Source: Lachnotalea sp041821265 (GTDB taxonomy: Bacteria; Bacillota; Clostridia; Lachnospirales; Lachnospiraceae). From it: a stretch of DNA of 64,000 nucleotides. The notes under the pieces are model-generated. The model was not told the origin of the DNA, ran no database searches, and worked only from the letters and a program-made list of their open reading frames with translations. Shown piece by piece: positions 1-8,909 of this stretch; position 1 is the first letter of the stretch; each line of letters begins with the position of its first letter. The stretch is taken from the NCBI GenBank assembly GCA_041821265.1, contig JBGUEQ010000001.1, positions 160,295-224,294 of the forward strand, given 5' to 3'. Both the position numbers and the translations under genes were made by a program.

Positions 1-7
1 TATTGGG

Positions 8-688
8 TTGATTTCAAGGATTATGCAATCCTTAAGCAAGGATTTAGTTGGAAATTATACTAGTGACGAAATAAAAAAAACACTTTTACAGGCGGGATGG
101 TTTGTACTTAATGACAAACAATTAAATTTATATAAACGACTTCATAAGATAATCTGTTTAGATAATAAATATTGGTATAAGACTTATGCCGGTATTTATT
201 CTGATGATTTGGTGGCTTTTATATCATTGCTACAATTTATGAATCACTTTGAAAATGCTGATATGATAAGAAATGGTGGCGTGGATATGCAACCTGAGTA
301 TTATAATGCTTTTACATTAGATGCATTACAGAGAAGATATAATGTTACGAGTCATAAGTTGAAGATGGAGCCGATAACAAACGATTCATTAGATTATTTT
401 TATAATCAACGTGGAGCAAAGGTTTATAAGGATGATTTAAGACAACCAAGATTAACTTTAAAAGAAGGACAGAATAAAATTATGGTTTTATCTGTCGGAT
501 TTAGTCAAAAGGGAACTCCGACTGTCACGATTAATGAGAATGAAACTACCGTATGTTACAGGCTTCCGAATGAGTATTCGGAATGGGCTATGACAGTAGT
601 TGGTATGGCTGATATGGGAGAAGTATTATTTCCAGCAGAAGTGATTTTTACGAAAGAACATGAGAAATATTATGCGGATATTCTTTAA
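8..688 (+). CDS. Hypothetical protein, possibly 5'-truncated by window edge
   Basis: I do not recognise this protein. The frame stays open to the left edge of the window, so the true start may be outside; the first ATG inside is at 23. The visible 220 or so residues are soluble, rich in Lys/Asn/Tyr, with a mixed helical N-terminal half and a beta-rich C-terminal half (around residues 150-215), no signal peptide and no membrane segment. It sits upstream of the replication module of the first integrative element and is probably element cargo. No function is proposed. Confidence 0.5.
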   Translation: MISRIMQSLSKDLVGNYTSDEIKKTLLQAGWFVLNDKQLNLYKRLHKIICLDNKYWYKTYAGIYSDDLVAFISLLQFMNHFENADMIRNGGVDMQPEYYNAFTLDALQRRYNVTSHKLKMEPITNDSLDYFYNQRGAKVYKDDLRQPRLTLKEGQNKIMVLSVGFSQKGTPTVTINENETTVCYRLPNEYSEWAMTVVGMADMGEVLFPAEVIFTKEHEKYYADIL

Positions 689-1021
689 AATGGTTATTTG
701 TTGAATTGAGCATAGAGGAAAATAAGAAAAAAATGATTGTGTTTGACAGGATTATGGTTTGAGCAATTGTCATGAGAGGTGCTGATATCAGCAGAATCTA
801 ATTTGTGTATATGGACTGTGGTAGATCAGAACCAAGCTAAACGACACGATATTGACATTGTTGCATTAACTGTATTTGTGACGAATCATTTTTAGATTCA
901 GTCAAGAATATTTTTGACTTGATTTTACTTTGGCAACTGATATTAATCTGCAGATTTTGAACCAGAAATGATTTAATCAGCAGACACTAATTATGATTGA
1001 AGATGAAAGTTTGAGGAAAAG
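689..1021. other. Intergenic stretch with no supported gene
   Basis: About 330 bases between two cargo genes. Short open stretches occur (for example around 825-893), but none has a start, ribosome site and recognisable product. A GAGG ribosome site lies at its end just before the ATG at 1022. No strong terminator or repeat was seen. Confidence 0.4.
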
Positions 1022-1633
1022 ATGATAAATGTTACAATCAGAGGAACTGTAGAATACAATCCAAATGATTTAGCAGAATATATTAGAGGTGAACAAAATG
1101 CTATAGGATGTTTGCAAGGGTATAAAACACGATTTAGTAAGCAACATATTTTTGTTAGCGATATATTCTGTAAGTTGGGATATGGTCAGAATGCTAATAG
1201 TAGTAGTCGTTCTGGTTATTTGGCTCTATTTGACTTTTTGAATGATTTTGAGAATAAAAACAGAGAGACTCAATATAAAAAAGATGTAGAAAGACTGCTA
1301 AATTGCATTTCATTAGAAGAAGCTAGAAATTATATCAAAGAGATTGATTTCAATGGTAATATATATCCATCACAACAATGGCATTATTTGATTGCATATA
1401 CCAAATGGAAAAAAGTATTAGGGAAAAAATGTGGAAAAAATTTTGCCTGTGCGGAATTGTTGGTTTATTTGTATGAGGTAATTAATGATATACCATCAAT
1501 TAGCTTGATATTAAATACTTGTATTCGAGGGAAAGATGAAAGAGTTAAGTTCGTTAAGAACTACAATAATAGTGAGAATTCTTTGTATATCATGAATATA
1601 AACGAAGCGACATATTTGATAGAAATTGATTAA
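1022..1633 (+). CDS. Hypothetical protein, element cargo
   Basis: 203 residues starting at ATG 1022 after a GAGG ribosome site. I do not recognise a family. The sequence is soluble, without signal peptide or membrane segments; the C-terminal half contains several Cys (a CGKNFAC stretch near residues 137-143) but no clear metal-binding spacing. It lies in the cargo part of integrative element 1 and is followed by a small hairpin (arms 1648-1655 and 1664-1671). A defence or regulatory role is possible from context alone and is not shown by the sequence. Confidence 0.5.
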   Translation: MINVTIRGTVEYNPNDLAEYIRGEQNAIGCLQGYKTRFSKQHIFVSDIFCKLGYGQNANSSSRSGYLALFDFLNDFENKNRETQYKKDVERLLNCISLEEARNYIKEIDFNGNIYPSQQWHYLIAYTKWKKVLGKKCGKNFACAELLVYLYEVINDIPSISLILNTCIRGKDERVKFVKNYNNSENSLYIMNINEATYLIEID

Positions 1634-2190
1634 GTAAAATAGAAATCACTTTTGGCAACTTGACCAAAAGTCGTGACGTAAAAATTAGTATAAAGTCATA
1701 GGAATTCCCTAATGCACGCGACATAGGAGCGCGGAGTTCTTGCATAAATTGCTATGCAACTTTAGGCGTATCCTGTTATCTTCTTTTCTTGTTTTTCAGA
1801 CTAGCCAAACGGATGGTCAGGATTTCTGACGGAAGCCACGTAACCCTTGATTTTACTGCCTTTTTCGAGAAATGGACCATCTGTAATGCCTTGTTTCTGG
1901 GGAATTATGAATGTTTTATCTCATATTACAAATTAAATATTTCTTTATACAAGAAGTTTGATAGGAATAACTTATCAGGCTTCTTTTTTGTTTGTTTAAA
2001 TTGGGGAACTATAGATTCGGATAGATTTTATACACCCTTCAAAAGAGCAAGAAATAAAAAAAAATAAGTTTTGCAAAGATATTTAGCAATCAGTCATTTT
2101 TCAACCCAAATACTTGTTGAAAGGAGAAAATGGCAAGAAAAAACGAATAGATATTAAATTCATGCGAAACAGAAAGGAGGAAAGATTCCA
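1634..2190. other. Non-coding spacer upstream of rep-like gene with several inverted repeats
   Basis: This 557-base stretch has an 8-bp hairpin ACTTTTGG/CCAAAAGT (1648-1655, 1664-1671), a relatively GC-rich patch around 1711-1735, an inverted repeat TTGCATA/TATGCAA near 1739-1758, and a terminator-like hairpin at 1951-1989. An open frame at 1789-2067 lacks a ribosome site and is probably not a gene. By position, just upstream of a replication-initiator-like gene, it could contain an element origin or oriT; nothing here proves that. Confidence 0.4.
1951..1989 (+). terminator. Probable Rho-independent terminator
   Basis: Stem of AGAAG and TTGATA paired with TATCA and CTTCT, followed by TTTTTT. 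It would stop transcription entering the replication module from the left. Confidence 0.5.
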
Positions 2191-2685
2191 ATGCATGACT
2201 TACGATTTTTATCAAAAGAAACTAGATTATCCAATTATTCTGTGATTCCTAATGAACTATATGGAGAAGGTATCAGCAGTACTGCTATGGTAGTTTATGC
2301 CAAGCTGCTTAATAGAGCCAATCTATCCATCAGCAATGGTCGTGTAGATGAAGTTGGAAGAGTTTATGTTTTGTATCGTATCAGAGATCTGGCACAGGAG
2401 ATTGGACGAAGTACGTCAACTATCAAAGAGAAGATCAATGAACTTGTTGAGGCAGGTCTGATTGAAAAGAGACGAGCAGATACAGGACGAGCCAATCTGA
2501 TTTTTGTAAAGGTTCCAGAATCTAGTCTAACAGATGGAAAACCAGCCATATATGGTACAGATAATAAGTCCTATAACAGTGGAAAAATGAACCATACAAC
2601 AGGTGGAAAAGCAGCCCCTAATAACAATAAGAATAAAACTAATATAATAACTAATTACAATTTTGAAGAAGGAGAAAGTTTATAA
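2191..2685 (+). CDS. Replication initiator-like HTH protein of integrative element
   Basis: 164 residues, ATG 2191 after an AGAAAGGAGG ribosome site. The N-terminal 110 residues resemble the RepA N-terminal/replisome-organiser type winged helix: NYSVIPNELY, then AMVVYAKLLNRANLS, an IRDLAQEIGRSTSTIKEKI recognition-helix region, and LVEAGLIEKRR. The C-terminal tail (about 115-164) is low-complexity, rich in Asn/Lys/Gly, as in many such proteins. The next gene encodes a DnaC-like ATPase, matching the usual rep plus helicase-loader pair of Tn916-like and phage modules. The last base of the stop codon directly precedes the next start, so the two are likely co-translated. Confidence 0.7.
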   Translation: MHDLRFLSKETRLSNYSVIPNELYGEGISSTAMVVYAKLLNRANLSISNGRVDEVGRVYVLYRIRDLAQEIGRSTSTIKEKINELVEAGLIEKRRADTGRANLIFVKVPESSLTDGKPAIYGTDNKSYNSGKMNHTTGGKAAPNNNKNKTNIITNYNFEEGESL

Positions 2686-2826
2686 ATGATGGAGAAAAAG
2701 AGTGCAATAATAAAAAAATATAAGGTCTGTGGTGAGGATTTAGAAATGTTATTTCCAAATGGACCAGTCTTTGGAATGGATCGTCATCCAAGGATGTGTG
2801 ACTGTATGAGAACTAAATATGCATAA
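2686..2826 (+). pseudogene. Detached N-terminal Cys-cluster piece of the DnaC-like ATPase
   Basis: ATG 2686 directly follows the rep-like stop and has an AAGGAG site upstream. It encodes 46 residues with Cys residues at positions 15, 38 and 40 (KVCGED and MCDCMR). DnaC-like loaders of Clostridia elements usually begin with such a Cys-containing segment fused to the AAA+ domain. Here it ends with TAA at 2824-2826 in a different frame from the ATPase, with the frames overlapping at 2819-2826, which suggests a one-base frameshift in a once single gene. Alternatively it is a genuine small protein coupled to the ATPase. Confidence 0.5.
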
Positions 2827-3490
2827 TGAAGAAATGGAAAGAATACAAAGAGAACAGGCTGAGAAAATTTCAAGAAACAGATCTATCTGCTTTTCAGATA
2901 AGACAATGTATGACTGGAACTTTAAGTATGATGATAAAGAAAATCCTATCATGATTCACGCCAAAATGTATGTAAAGAATTTTGAGGAGATGAAGGAGAA
3001 AAACATCGGATATTTATTCTGGGGCGGTGTAGGAACAGGAAAAACCTTTATGGCTGCTTGTATTGCCAATGCTCTTCTTGATATGTGTTATACGGTGAAG
3101 ATGACGAATTTTGCAACGATCATCAATGACCTATTTTCTTGTGAGGACAAGAGTACCTATATCGATGCTCTAGTGAAATACGATTTATTGATTATTGATG
3201 ATCTAGGAGCGGAGCGAAATACAGAATATGCTGTAGAGAATGTATTTAATGTGATTGATCGAAGATACCGCACTGGGAAACCATTGATTATTACGACCAA
3301 TCAGCATTTGAAGATGATCACTAATGAACAGTCAGTGGACAAAAGAAGAATTTATGATCGTATTCTGGAATTGTGTACGCCTGTCTGTGTGGATGGTGCC
3401 AGTAAGAGAGCAAAAGCGTCTAAGGAAAAGATGGTTCAGCTCAAGGAAATGTCAAAGGATTACAAGGAAGGAGAATTTGCCAATGAGTAA
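2819..3490 (+). CDS. DnaC/IstB-like AAA+ ATPase (helicase loader)
   Basis: 223 residues. Walker A is GGVGTGKT (about residues 64-71) and Walker B is LLIIDDLGAE (about 124-133); a sensor region follows at ITTNQHLKM and an arginine-finger-like RRIYDRI. This is the core of DnaC-type helicase loaders, which place the replicative helicase on DNA during element replication. The start ATG 2819 overlaps the end of an upstream frame that carries the usual Cys-rich N-terminus, so the protein as annotated may be shortened by a frameshift. Its C-terminus overlaps the excisionase start by 8 bases, indicating an operon rep-ATPase-xis. Confidence 0.75.
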   Translation: MHNEEMERIQREQAEKISRNRSICFSDKTMYDWNFKYDDKENPIMIHAKMYVKNFEEMKEKNIGYLFWGGVGTGKTFMAACIANALLDMCYTVKMTNFATIINDLFSCEDKSTYIDALVKYDLLIIDDLGAERNTEYAVENVFNVIDRRYRTGKPLIITTNQHLKMITNEQSVDKRRIYDRILELCTPVCVDGASKRAKASKEKMVQLKEMSKDYKEGEFANE

Positions 3491-3686
3491 TTATGAAATC
3501 CCGTATTGGAAGAAATATACCTTATCCATTGAGGAAGCTGCCTCTTATTTTCGGATCGGGGAAGGTAAGATTCGAAAAATCGTTAGTGAGAATCCAAACG
3601 CAGAATATCTGTTATGGAATGGCAATCGTGTACAGATCAAACGTGAAAAAATTGAAGCATTTGTTGATACATTAAGTGATGTTTGA
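3483..3686 (+). CDS. xis: Excisionase, Tn916 Xis family
   Basis: 67 residues starting at ATG 3483, preceded by AAGGAG and overlapping the ATPase stop. It reads PYWKKYTLSIEEAASYFRIG, then KIRKIV and LLWNGNRVQIKREKIEAF, the winged-helix pattern of Tn916-type Xis, which binds element ends and directs integrase toward excision. A second, more divergent copy is at 12083-12316. The partner integrase lies 93 bases downstream but is a pseudogene. Confidence 0.85.
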   Translation: MSNYEIPYWKKYTLSIEEAASYFRIGEGKIRKIVSENPNAEYLLWNGNRVQIKREKIEAFVDTLSDV

Positions 3687-3778
3687 CGACAATTAAAATT
3701 TAGATTGGAAGTGTGAAAACGATGAATGACATGATATAATGAAAGGAAGTTATGTCATGGGTCTTATGAGGTAGAGAT

Positions 3779-4977
3779 ATGAATAATAAGAAATGTGATA
3801 ACAAAGGGCGACTCCTGTTTTTGGGAGAAACCCAAGAGAAGTCTGGTCGCTATAGATACAACTATGTGGATGCCCTTGGTAGTAGAAGGGGAGTGTACAG
3901 TTGGAGACTGACTGAAGCAGATTCCATACCAACAGGGAGACGCAAGGATAAACCATTACGGGATCGAGAAAAGGAGATTCAAAAGAAACAGTTCCATGGT
4001 ATAGCTACCACGGATATGACCATCAATGAATTGGTAGATCGATATTTAATGCTCAAGATGGCAGTGAAGCATAGCACAAAAGCAAATTACAAATTCGTCC
4101 AGAATGTTTTAGCAAGACAGCCTTTTGGAAATAAGCATATCGATGCAGTTCGTTTATCCGATGCCAAGCTTTTTCTAATCAAGCTACAAAGAGAAGATGG
4201 AAAAGGATATAGTTCTATACATACCATAAGAGGCGTACTAAGACCTGCTTTTTAGATGGCAGTAGATGATGATCTTCTTATGAAAAATCCTTTTGCATTT
4301 CAACTTGGAACGGTTATTGTCAATGATAGTGAAAAGAGAGAGGCAGTTACTACGGAGCAGAAGAACAAGTTCTTAGAATTTGTAAGGAATGATAAGCATT
4401 ATAATAAGTATTATGATGTTTATCATTGTTGTTTGCCACTGGTCTTCGAATCTCTGAATTTTGTGGTTTGACAGTAAAAGATCTGGATTTTGAAAATGGT
4501 AAAATCAATATCAATAAGCAGCTACAACGGACAAGAAATATGGAATATGTGATAGAGACTACCAAGACTTCTAGTGGTACAAGACAACTTCCAATGACAC
4601 AAGAAGTAAGAGCAATCTGTGAGCGGATGGTCATGGATCGCAAGAAGCCAAAGGCAGAGCCAATCATCAAAGGACATTCCAGATTTCTTTATTTTGACAA
4701 GAATGGAAAGCCAATGGTAGCCCTGCACTGGGAAAAGTACATGAAACATGCATTAGATAAGTATAACCGAGAACATCAGGTGCTAATTCCTACCATTACC
4801 CCACATGTTTGCAGACATACCTATTGTAGCGAGATGGCGAAGACAGGGATGAATCCGAAGACTCTTCAATATCTAATGGGACATTCAGAAATCAGTGTGA
4901 CTTTGAATGTATATACCCATCTAGGATTTGAAGATGCCAAAGAGGAAATCGAAAGGTTATTTGCGGTAAATCAGTAA
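3779..4977 (+). pseudogene. int: Tyrosine integrase, Tn916 family, disrupted by nonsense and frameshift
   Basis: Aligned by eye with the intact integrase at 12450-13685, this copy has TAG at 4253-4255 where the intact one has CAG (context PAF-stop-MAVDDDL versus PAFQMAVDDDL). A second lesion is a probable one-base G deletion near 4414-4420, after which the frame shifts and resumes as LFATGLRISEFCGL. The arm-binding N-terminus, core domain, the TGLR arginine, the HVCRHT His-Arg box and the LNVYTH tyrosine are all still recognisable, so the decay looks recent. Three pieces can be read: 3779-4255, 4256-about 4420, and 4426-4977. No full-length active integrase can be made. Confidence 0.9.
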
Positions 4978-5195
4978 ACTTCAAATAGATTTTCCGTCAA
5001 TTTTGGGATTTTCAACACCCCGCAACGCCTTGTAACATCCCAATATCGTCCCAAAAACGACCGAGAAAAGTTGGGATTTTGTTGGGATTTATGAATAGAT
5101 ACAAGAAAATAACTACTTGAACTTGATAGAGCGAAATCTCTGAAACGCCCAGTATTAGAGGGATTTCGAGAGGATATAAGGAGACTTAAAAGAGT
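4978..5195. repeat. Right-end arm-type integrase sites of element 1 (TTGGGATTT)
   Basis: Three direct copies of TTGGGATTT lie at 5003-5011, 5071-5079 and 5082-5090, with inverted partial copies ATCCCAA (5037-5043) and TCCCAA (near 5049). The last two direct copies are 11 bp apart, one helical turn. They sit between the integrase and the att core, where Tn916-like integrases bind with their N-terminal domain. The assignment as arm sites is by analogy. The rest of the stretch up to 5195 holds no gene. Confidence 0.6.
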
Positions 5196-5258
5196 ATGAT
5201 AAAAGTATTATTCGTCTGCCACGGCATAGTATCAACAGTGGTAGCGAATTGCTTGTAA
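5196..5258 (+). pseudogene. Fossil 5' end of the phosphatase gene marking an attachment junction
   Basis: ATG 5196 with an AAGGAG site begins a frame reading MIKVLFVCHGI, then diverges and stops at TAA 5256-5258. The intact phosphatase at 13836 starts MIKIMFVCHGN. The element-borne 5' end replaced the host start when element 1 inserted; insertion of element 2 at the same core then cut it off. It is the landmark separating the two elements. A 20-residue peptide could be made but would have no phosphatase loop. Confidence 0.85.
5211..5226 (+). repeat. att core, left copy
   Basis: The 16 bases TTCGTCTGCCACGGCA are identical to 13851-13866. They encode FVCHG of the phosphatase active-site loop. 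Identity ends sharply on the right side, and the upstream 15 bases differ at three positions. Confidence 0.85.
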
Positions 5259-5289
5259 TTGCTATGGTTCATGGAAATAATGCAGTGAT

Positions 5290-5309
5290 TTTACGACACA
5301 TTTACGACA
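5290..5309 (+). repeat. Left-end arm-type sites of element 2 (two TTTACGACA copies)
   Basis: TTTACGACA occurs at 5290-5298 and 5301-5309, spaced 11 bp. The same 9-mer is found twice at the right end (inverted at 13668-13676, direct at 13698-13706). This arrangement fits binding sites for the integrase N-terminal domain. It is unlike the TTGGGATTT motif of element 1. Confidence 0.65.
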
Positions 5310-5457
5310 GGATTTTAATTGAAAATAATGAAACATGTTAATGTGAAATGAGCTGCCAAGCTATGAAAAAAAAGATGCTTTCAGTTGACAATATAGTATA
5401 TATGCCCTATGTTAAAAGTGGCAAGTTAGAAAGATAGTAGAAAATTTACAATAAAGT

Positions 5458-5604
5458 TCTATATTCATTTTATTATTAAGAGATAGTCATAACAAGAGTG
5501 GATTTACAAAAAAGATACAGAAAACGTCTAAGTTAGAGATAGAAAAGGATAAAATGTATCAAAACAATTATTTGGAAAGGTGTAAGAAGAATGAAGAAGT
5601 ATGA
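5458..5604 (+). pseudogene. Remnant of a HigB-like (RelE superfamily) toxin C-terminus
   Basis: The frame 5458-5604 reads FILLLRDSHNKSGFTKKIQK, then TSKLEIEKDKMYQ and NNYLERCKKNEEV before TGA. This resembles the C-terminal HGF-KKTQKTP-EIE-AK pattern of Gp49/HigB toxins. No N-terminal half or start is present. It overlaps the following antitoxin-like start by 14 bases, as in intact pairs. Confidence 0.55.
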
Positions 5605-5791
5605 TGACTTTCTCGCAGAACAGTTACAGGATGGTGAGTTTAATAAAGAATATGATAATCTGAAGTCAGAGCTTGATTTGATTCGAGCAATTGTTGACGC
5701 AAGCGTATCTCAAAATCTTACACAAAAGCAATTATTAGATCTAAGTGGAATTAATCAGTCGGACATAAGTAAATTTGAAAATAGAGACTAG
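5591..5791 (+). pseudogene. Truncated HigA-like XRE antitoxin
   Basis: 66 residues from ATG 5591. Residues 35-64 form an XRE helix-turn-helix (ASVSQNLTQKQLLDLSGINQ, then SDISKFE). Family members usually continue with GTRNPSL-TLKRLA and a beta-rich tail, about 95 residues. Here the frame ends at TAG 5789-5791, while the expected TRNSSTNLLKR continuation is readable in another frame (about 5786-5820) and breaks again soon after. I read it as a decayed antitoxin paired with the toxin remnant just upstream, not the functional pair of this element. Confidence 0.6.
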
Positions 5792-6061
5792 AAATTCATC
5801 TACAAATCTATTGAAACGAATTTAATGGGAATGAAATCCATAAAGATGACGTAATAATCAGTCCAGAGAAGGTAAAACTTCATGCGGAAACATAATTTAG
5901 AAATATTGTGTATCTATAGGAAAAATTATTTATATTAGATTGTGAAAATATATGATTGAGATTAAAGTTAATAACAAAGCCTGAAACTATGCTTATGAAA
6001 ATTAAATATTATACATAAAGTATGAAAAGGCGTGAGTAGATGTAGAAAGGAGAATAGTGTT

Positions 6062-7546
6062 ATGGACGGGGATCAAGTTTCTCTTTTGGTAGGAAATGGA
6101 CTTGATATACAGATTGGTGGAGATGACTTTCAAAACAAATGGATAATGGTTCGTTTGCTTGCAAAAGCAAAAACGGGAGAATATGATGTTTTGTTTACCG
6201 ATGAAAAAACAGGTATACCGATAATAGTAGGCGATGAGATTGTTGAATTATTCAGAAATTTGGTTCCGTATGCAAATAAAGCTATTTATAATGATTATGA
6301 TGATAAGGCCGAAAGATATGGAGATGCCGATTTAGTTGCTGCATTGAAAGATTTTAAAGGAAATCACAAAATTGAAGTAAGAAGCATTGAAGAAATAGGC
6401 ATGGAGGATTGGTTATTAATTTTCTTGTTATTTTTAATTGATGAACGTGATATATTAAATCAATATAAAAATATAAAACTAGGGTTTGAACGAATGATTT
6501 TAGATTCTATTTATTGCGAATCTTATATTCAGAAATTGTACTCAATGTTGGATAAGTCATCAATTCGATATTTTTCAGAATATGATAAAATATTTACTTT
6601 GAATTATGATAATACTATTGAAAAATTACTTAAGAAAAATATCTTTCATTTACATGGTGATTTCAATACAGTAAACCCTTCAGAAAATGTTGAAAATGCA
6701 TTAGGTTACATTAGAATTTTAAAAAAAGAAAATGTATCTTTCCCAACTGAATATATACATTGCAATTGTACAGGAATTTCAGACTTTAGTGGTAATCGTA
6801 AATATAAATATGCTTCTGATATGACAAAAGCATTCATTGCATTTGAAAATCTAAAAAGTGATATTAAAACAAGTAAAATAAAAATAGAAGATATATTAAC
6901 AAAGGTACCTGATGATCAACTTGAACTTGTTAAAATTGGGATCGAAAAAGATTTAAAAGTTGGTCATAATTACTTTTTCAATGAGTTTGAAACGTTATCT
7001 GGAACGCTTGAAATTGTAGGTTTAGCGCCGCAAAATGATAGCCATATTTTTGAATGTATCAATAAGAGTAGTGTTGATGCTGTGATTTTTTATCATTATT
7101 TTGGAAACAGGACTGAAGAAGAGGCAGAAGAAGAAATAGAAACAATGTCTATTCCAATAAATAAAAAGTACACGATAAAGAATGTAAAAACCATTTGGGA
7201 TAAAATAAAGATTACTAAACCTGCAAATGCTAGTAACAGTATTTCAAAAGAACAGCTAGATATCTTGAATGCACTATGCTTCACAAGTAAGATAACCAAA
7301 GATGATATAATCTGGCAATTGAATTCTGTACCTAAATTTACTCGTAATGCTATTGTTGAAATGATGAAACACGAAATGGAAAAGAATAAATATCACCAGA
7401 CGCCCCAAAATGAACAAGTATTTGCACAGAATTTCAAAGATTTTAGTAGTACGCTTGAAATTTCTGCGTTGAGTCCACAGGCACTTTTGTATTTATACAT
7501 AGATAGTACAAAGCCCAATGTAAAGCTTAGTAAAAAGAAAAAATGA
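6062..7546 (+). CDS. SIR2/AbiH-like putative phage defence protein
   Basis: About 494 residues from ATG 6062, chosen because AAAGGAG lies 9-10 bases upstream; a GTG at 6032 is an alternative with no such site. The N-terminus VSLLVGNGLDIQIGG matches the nucleotide-binding GNGFD loop of AbiH/SIR2-like proteins, and residues about 178-203 (FTLNYDNTIEKLL, then IFHLHGDF) match their NYD...HLHG block, where the His is the SIR2 catalytic/binding position. The C-terminal half (about 280-494) is unrecognised, Lys-rich and probably an effector or sensor part. Related proteins act in abortive infection, some by NAD+ depletion; that activity is inferred here. It stands alone with AT-rich flanks and is unusually AT-rich like the rest of the element. 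Confidence 0.65.
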   Translation: MDGDQVSLLVGNGLDIQIGGDDFQNKWIMVRLLAKAKTGEYDVLFTDEKTGIPIIVGDEIVELFRNLVPYANKAIYNDYDDKAERYGDADLVAALKDFKGNHKIEVRSIEEIGMEDWLLIFLLFLIDERDILNQYKNIKLGFERMILDSIYCESYIQKLYSMLDKSSIRYFSEYDKIFTLNYDNTIEKLLKKNIFHLHGDFNTVNPSENVENALGYIRILKKENVSFPTEYIHCNCTGISDFSGNRKYKYASDMTKAFIAFENLKSDIKTSKIKIEDILTKVPDDQLELVKIGIEKDLKVGHNYFFNEFETLSGTLEIVGLAPQNDSHIFECINKSSVDAVIFYHYFGNRTEEEAEEEIETMSIPINKKYTIKNVKTIWDKIKITKPANASNSISKEQLDILNALCFTSKITKDDIIWQLNSVPKFTRNAIVEMMKHEMEKNKYHQTPQNEQVFAQNFKDFSSTLEISALSPQALLYLYIDSTKPNVKLSKKKK

Positions 7547-7820
7547 ATAAAAAAAAGTAATATGCGAAGATAGAATGAATTAGCGAATAAATTAGAAAAC
7601 TTAAATAAAATTATATATTACTAGAAGAAATTAATTATGGTGAAATAGAACAGGAACATACATAGATTTGTAGAGTAGAAAAATTAGCTTATAAAGTAAT
7701 GTAATAAAAAATATAAAATCATAGTATTTTGTAAGAAAATGTTTTATTATATACAATATAGACAGTTTTGTTTTGATAGGTGTAAATATTGTATAGAAGA
7801 TTAAAGAGAGGGGTAGTATA

Positions 7821-8909
7821 ATGATGTATGTTCCTATGCTTAAAATAAGGGCTGAAGAATTAAGGGTAGCAAAAGAAATGAATACTTGCTTTTCGGATAA
7901 AATAGTACCATTATTTGAAATAATTAATGAAATATATAAAACTACTTATAAAACAGACAAGAACGGAGAATATATTTTAGAGCAGCGTAAATCAAGAAAT
8001 TGTAGGGTAAAAGCTAAACCGACGGAAGAGGATATTATTACATTACAGCATATAAGTAATATTGCAGATGGTAAGTTGATATTCATGGATTATTTTCGTT
8101 TTTCATTACGCAAATATGGAAAAAATATCAGCTTTAGGAAAGCAGAATTGTCATTTGACTTAAACAATGATTTGAAATTATACAAGAAAAAGTTATTAGA
8201 TACAACAATATATAATAACATGATTCCAGTGATTTCACTAAAGCCTGATTGTGATTTCCCAAAATCCGACCTTATAAAATTTGTTGCGGAATTACAAGCA
8301 AAAACGATACATATTGCGTTGAGAATAACAGAGGAATGGATTGATCAAACTAAAGATATTGTTCAATCATTACGAGAAACAGATTTCTTGCTTTTTGATG
8401 TTGAAGAGCAAAATCCAGAATTAAAGTTTATGGAAATTCAAGAATTGGTTGATTTGCAGTCGAATTGTCAAAAAGTATTGTTAAATTCACCGAGAAAGCT
8501 AGCAATAAAAAACGGAGAATATCCAGAATATGATCAAACGGACTTAATTAATAATTGTGCAAGAGTTGTGGCTGAGGACAATGGTTTTGATGGATATGGA
8601 GATTATTGTGGATTAAAAGATGCAATGCCAACGAATGATGGTTCAAATGGTACAGGAGCAGCGTTAGCATTACTTTATGATTATAAACAGAATGTTTTTT
8701 ACTCTTTTTGTAATCATGATACTAGTTTAGGAATGTCAGGTTACAGTACACTGATTCCAGTTATTAAAGCAGATGAGCCGTTATTAAATCCTAACAGTGA
8801 TTGTCCTGGTTATACAAAAATACATTCGTTGCCTAGTACTGGAAGTTGGAGTACTTGGCATCATATAAATGCAGCAAGATATATATATCAAACGTATAAA
8901 AATATATAA
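7821..8909 (+). CDS. Beta family protein (T4 beta-like, sce7725-like)
   Basis: 362 residues starting at ATG 7821 (or ATG 7824) after GAGAGGGG. The N-terminus YVPMLKIRAEELRVAKEM, the DKIVPLFEI block, and the C-terminal FDGYGDYCGLKDAMP region match the beta/sce7725 protein family named after a T4 prophage protein. No catalytic residues are known to me for this family. Members are often found next to sce7726-like nucleases in accessory islands, and here a sce7726-like gene is immediately downstream, convergent, sharing a terminator. A defence role is inferred from the element context. Confidence 0.7.
   Translation: MMYVPMLKIRAEELRVAKEMNTCFSDKIVPLFEIINEIYKTTYKTDKNGEYILEQRKSRNCRVKAKPTEEDIITLQHISNIADGKLIFMDYFRFSLRKYGKNISFRKAELSFDLNNDLKLYKKKLLDTTIYNNMIPVISLKPDCDFPKSDLIKFVAELQAKTIHIALRITEEWIDQTKDIVQSLRETDFLLFDVEEQNPELKFMEIQELVDLQSNCQKVLLNSPRKLAIKNGEYPEYDQTDLINNCARVVAEDNGFDGYGDYCGLKDAMPTNDGSNGTGAALALLYDYKQNVFYSFCNHDTSLGMSGYSTLIPVIKADEPLLNPNSDCPGYTKIHSLPSTGSWSTWHHINAARYIYQTYKNI

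Larger units (their letters stand above)
1..5226 (+). mobile_element. Tn916-family-like integrative element 1 (right part), decayed
   Basis: Reading rightward the segment holds two unrecognised genes, a replication-initiator-like HTH protein, a DnaC-like ATPase, an excisionase and a tyrosine integrase, the usual right-end order of Tn916-like elements. It ends at a 16-bp core (5211-5226) that matches the start of the intact phosphatase gene at 13851-13866. The left end lies outside the window, so size and transfer genes are unknown. The integrase is broken (see 3779-4977), so this copy should be immobile unless helped in trans. The boundary call rests on the repeated core and is fairly strong on the right side only. 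Confidence 0.75.

Noticed and set aside
1789..2067. Possible 92-residue protein
   Set aside because: No ATG or ribosome site, covers a terminator hairpin, no recognisable family.
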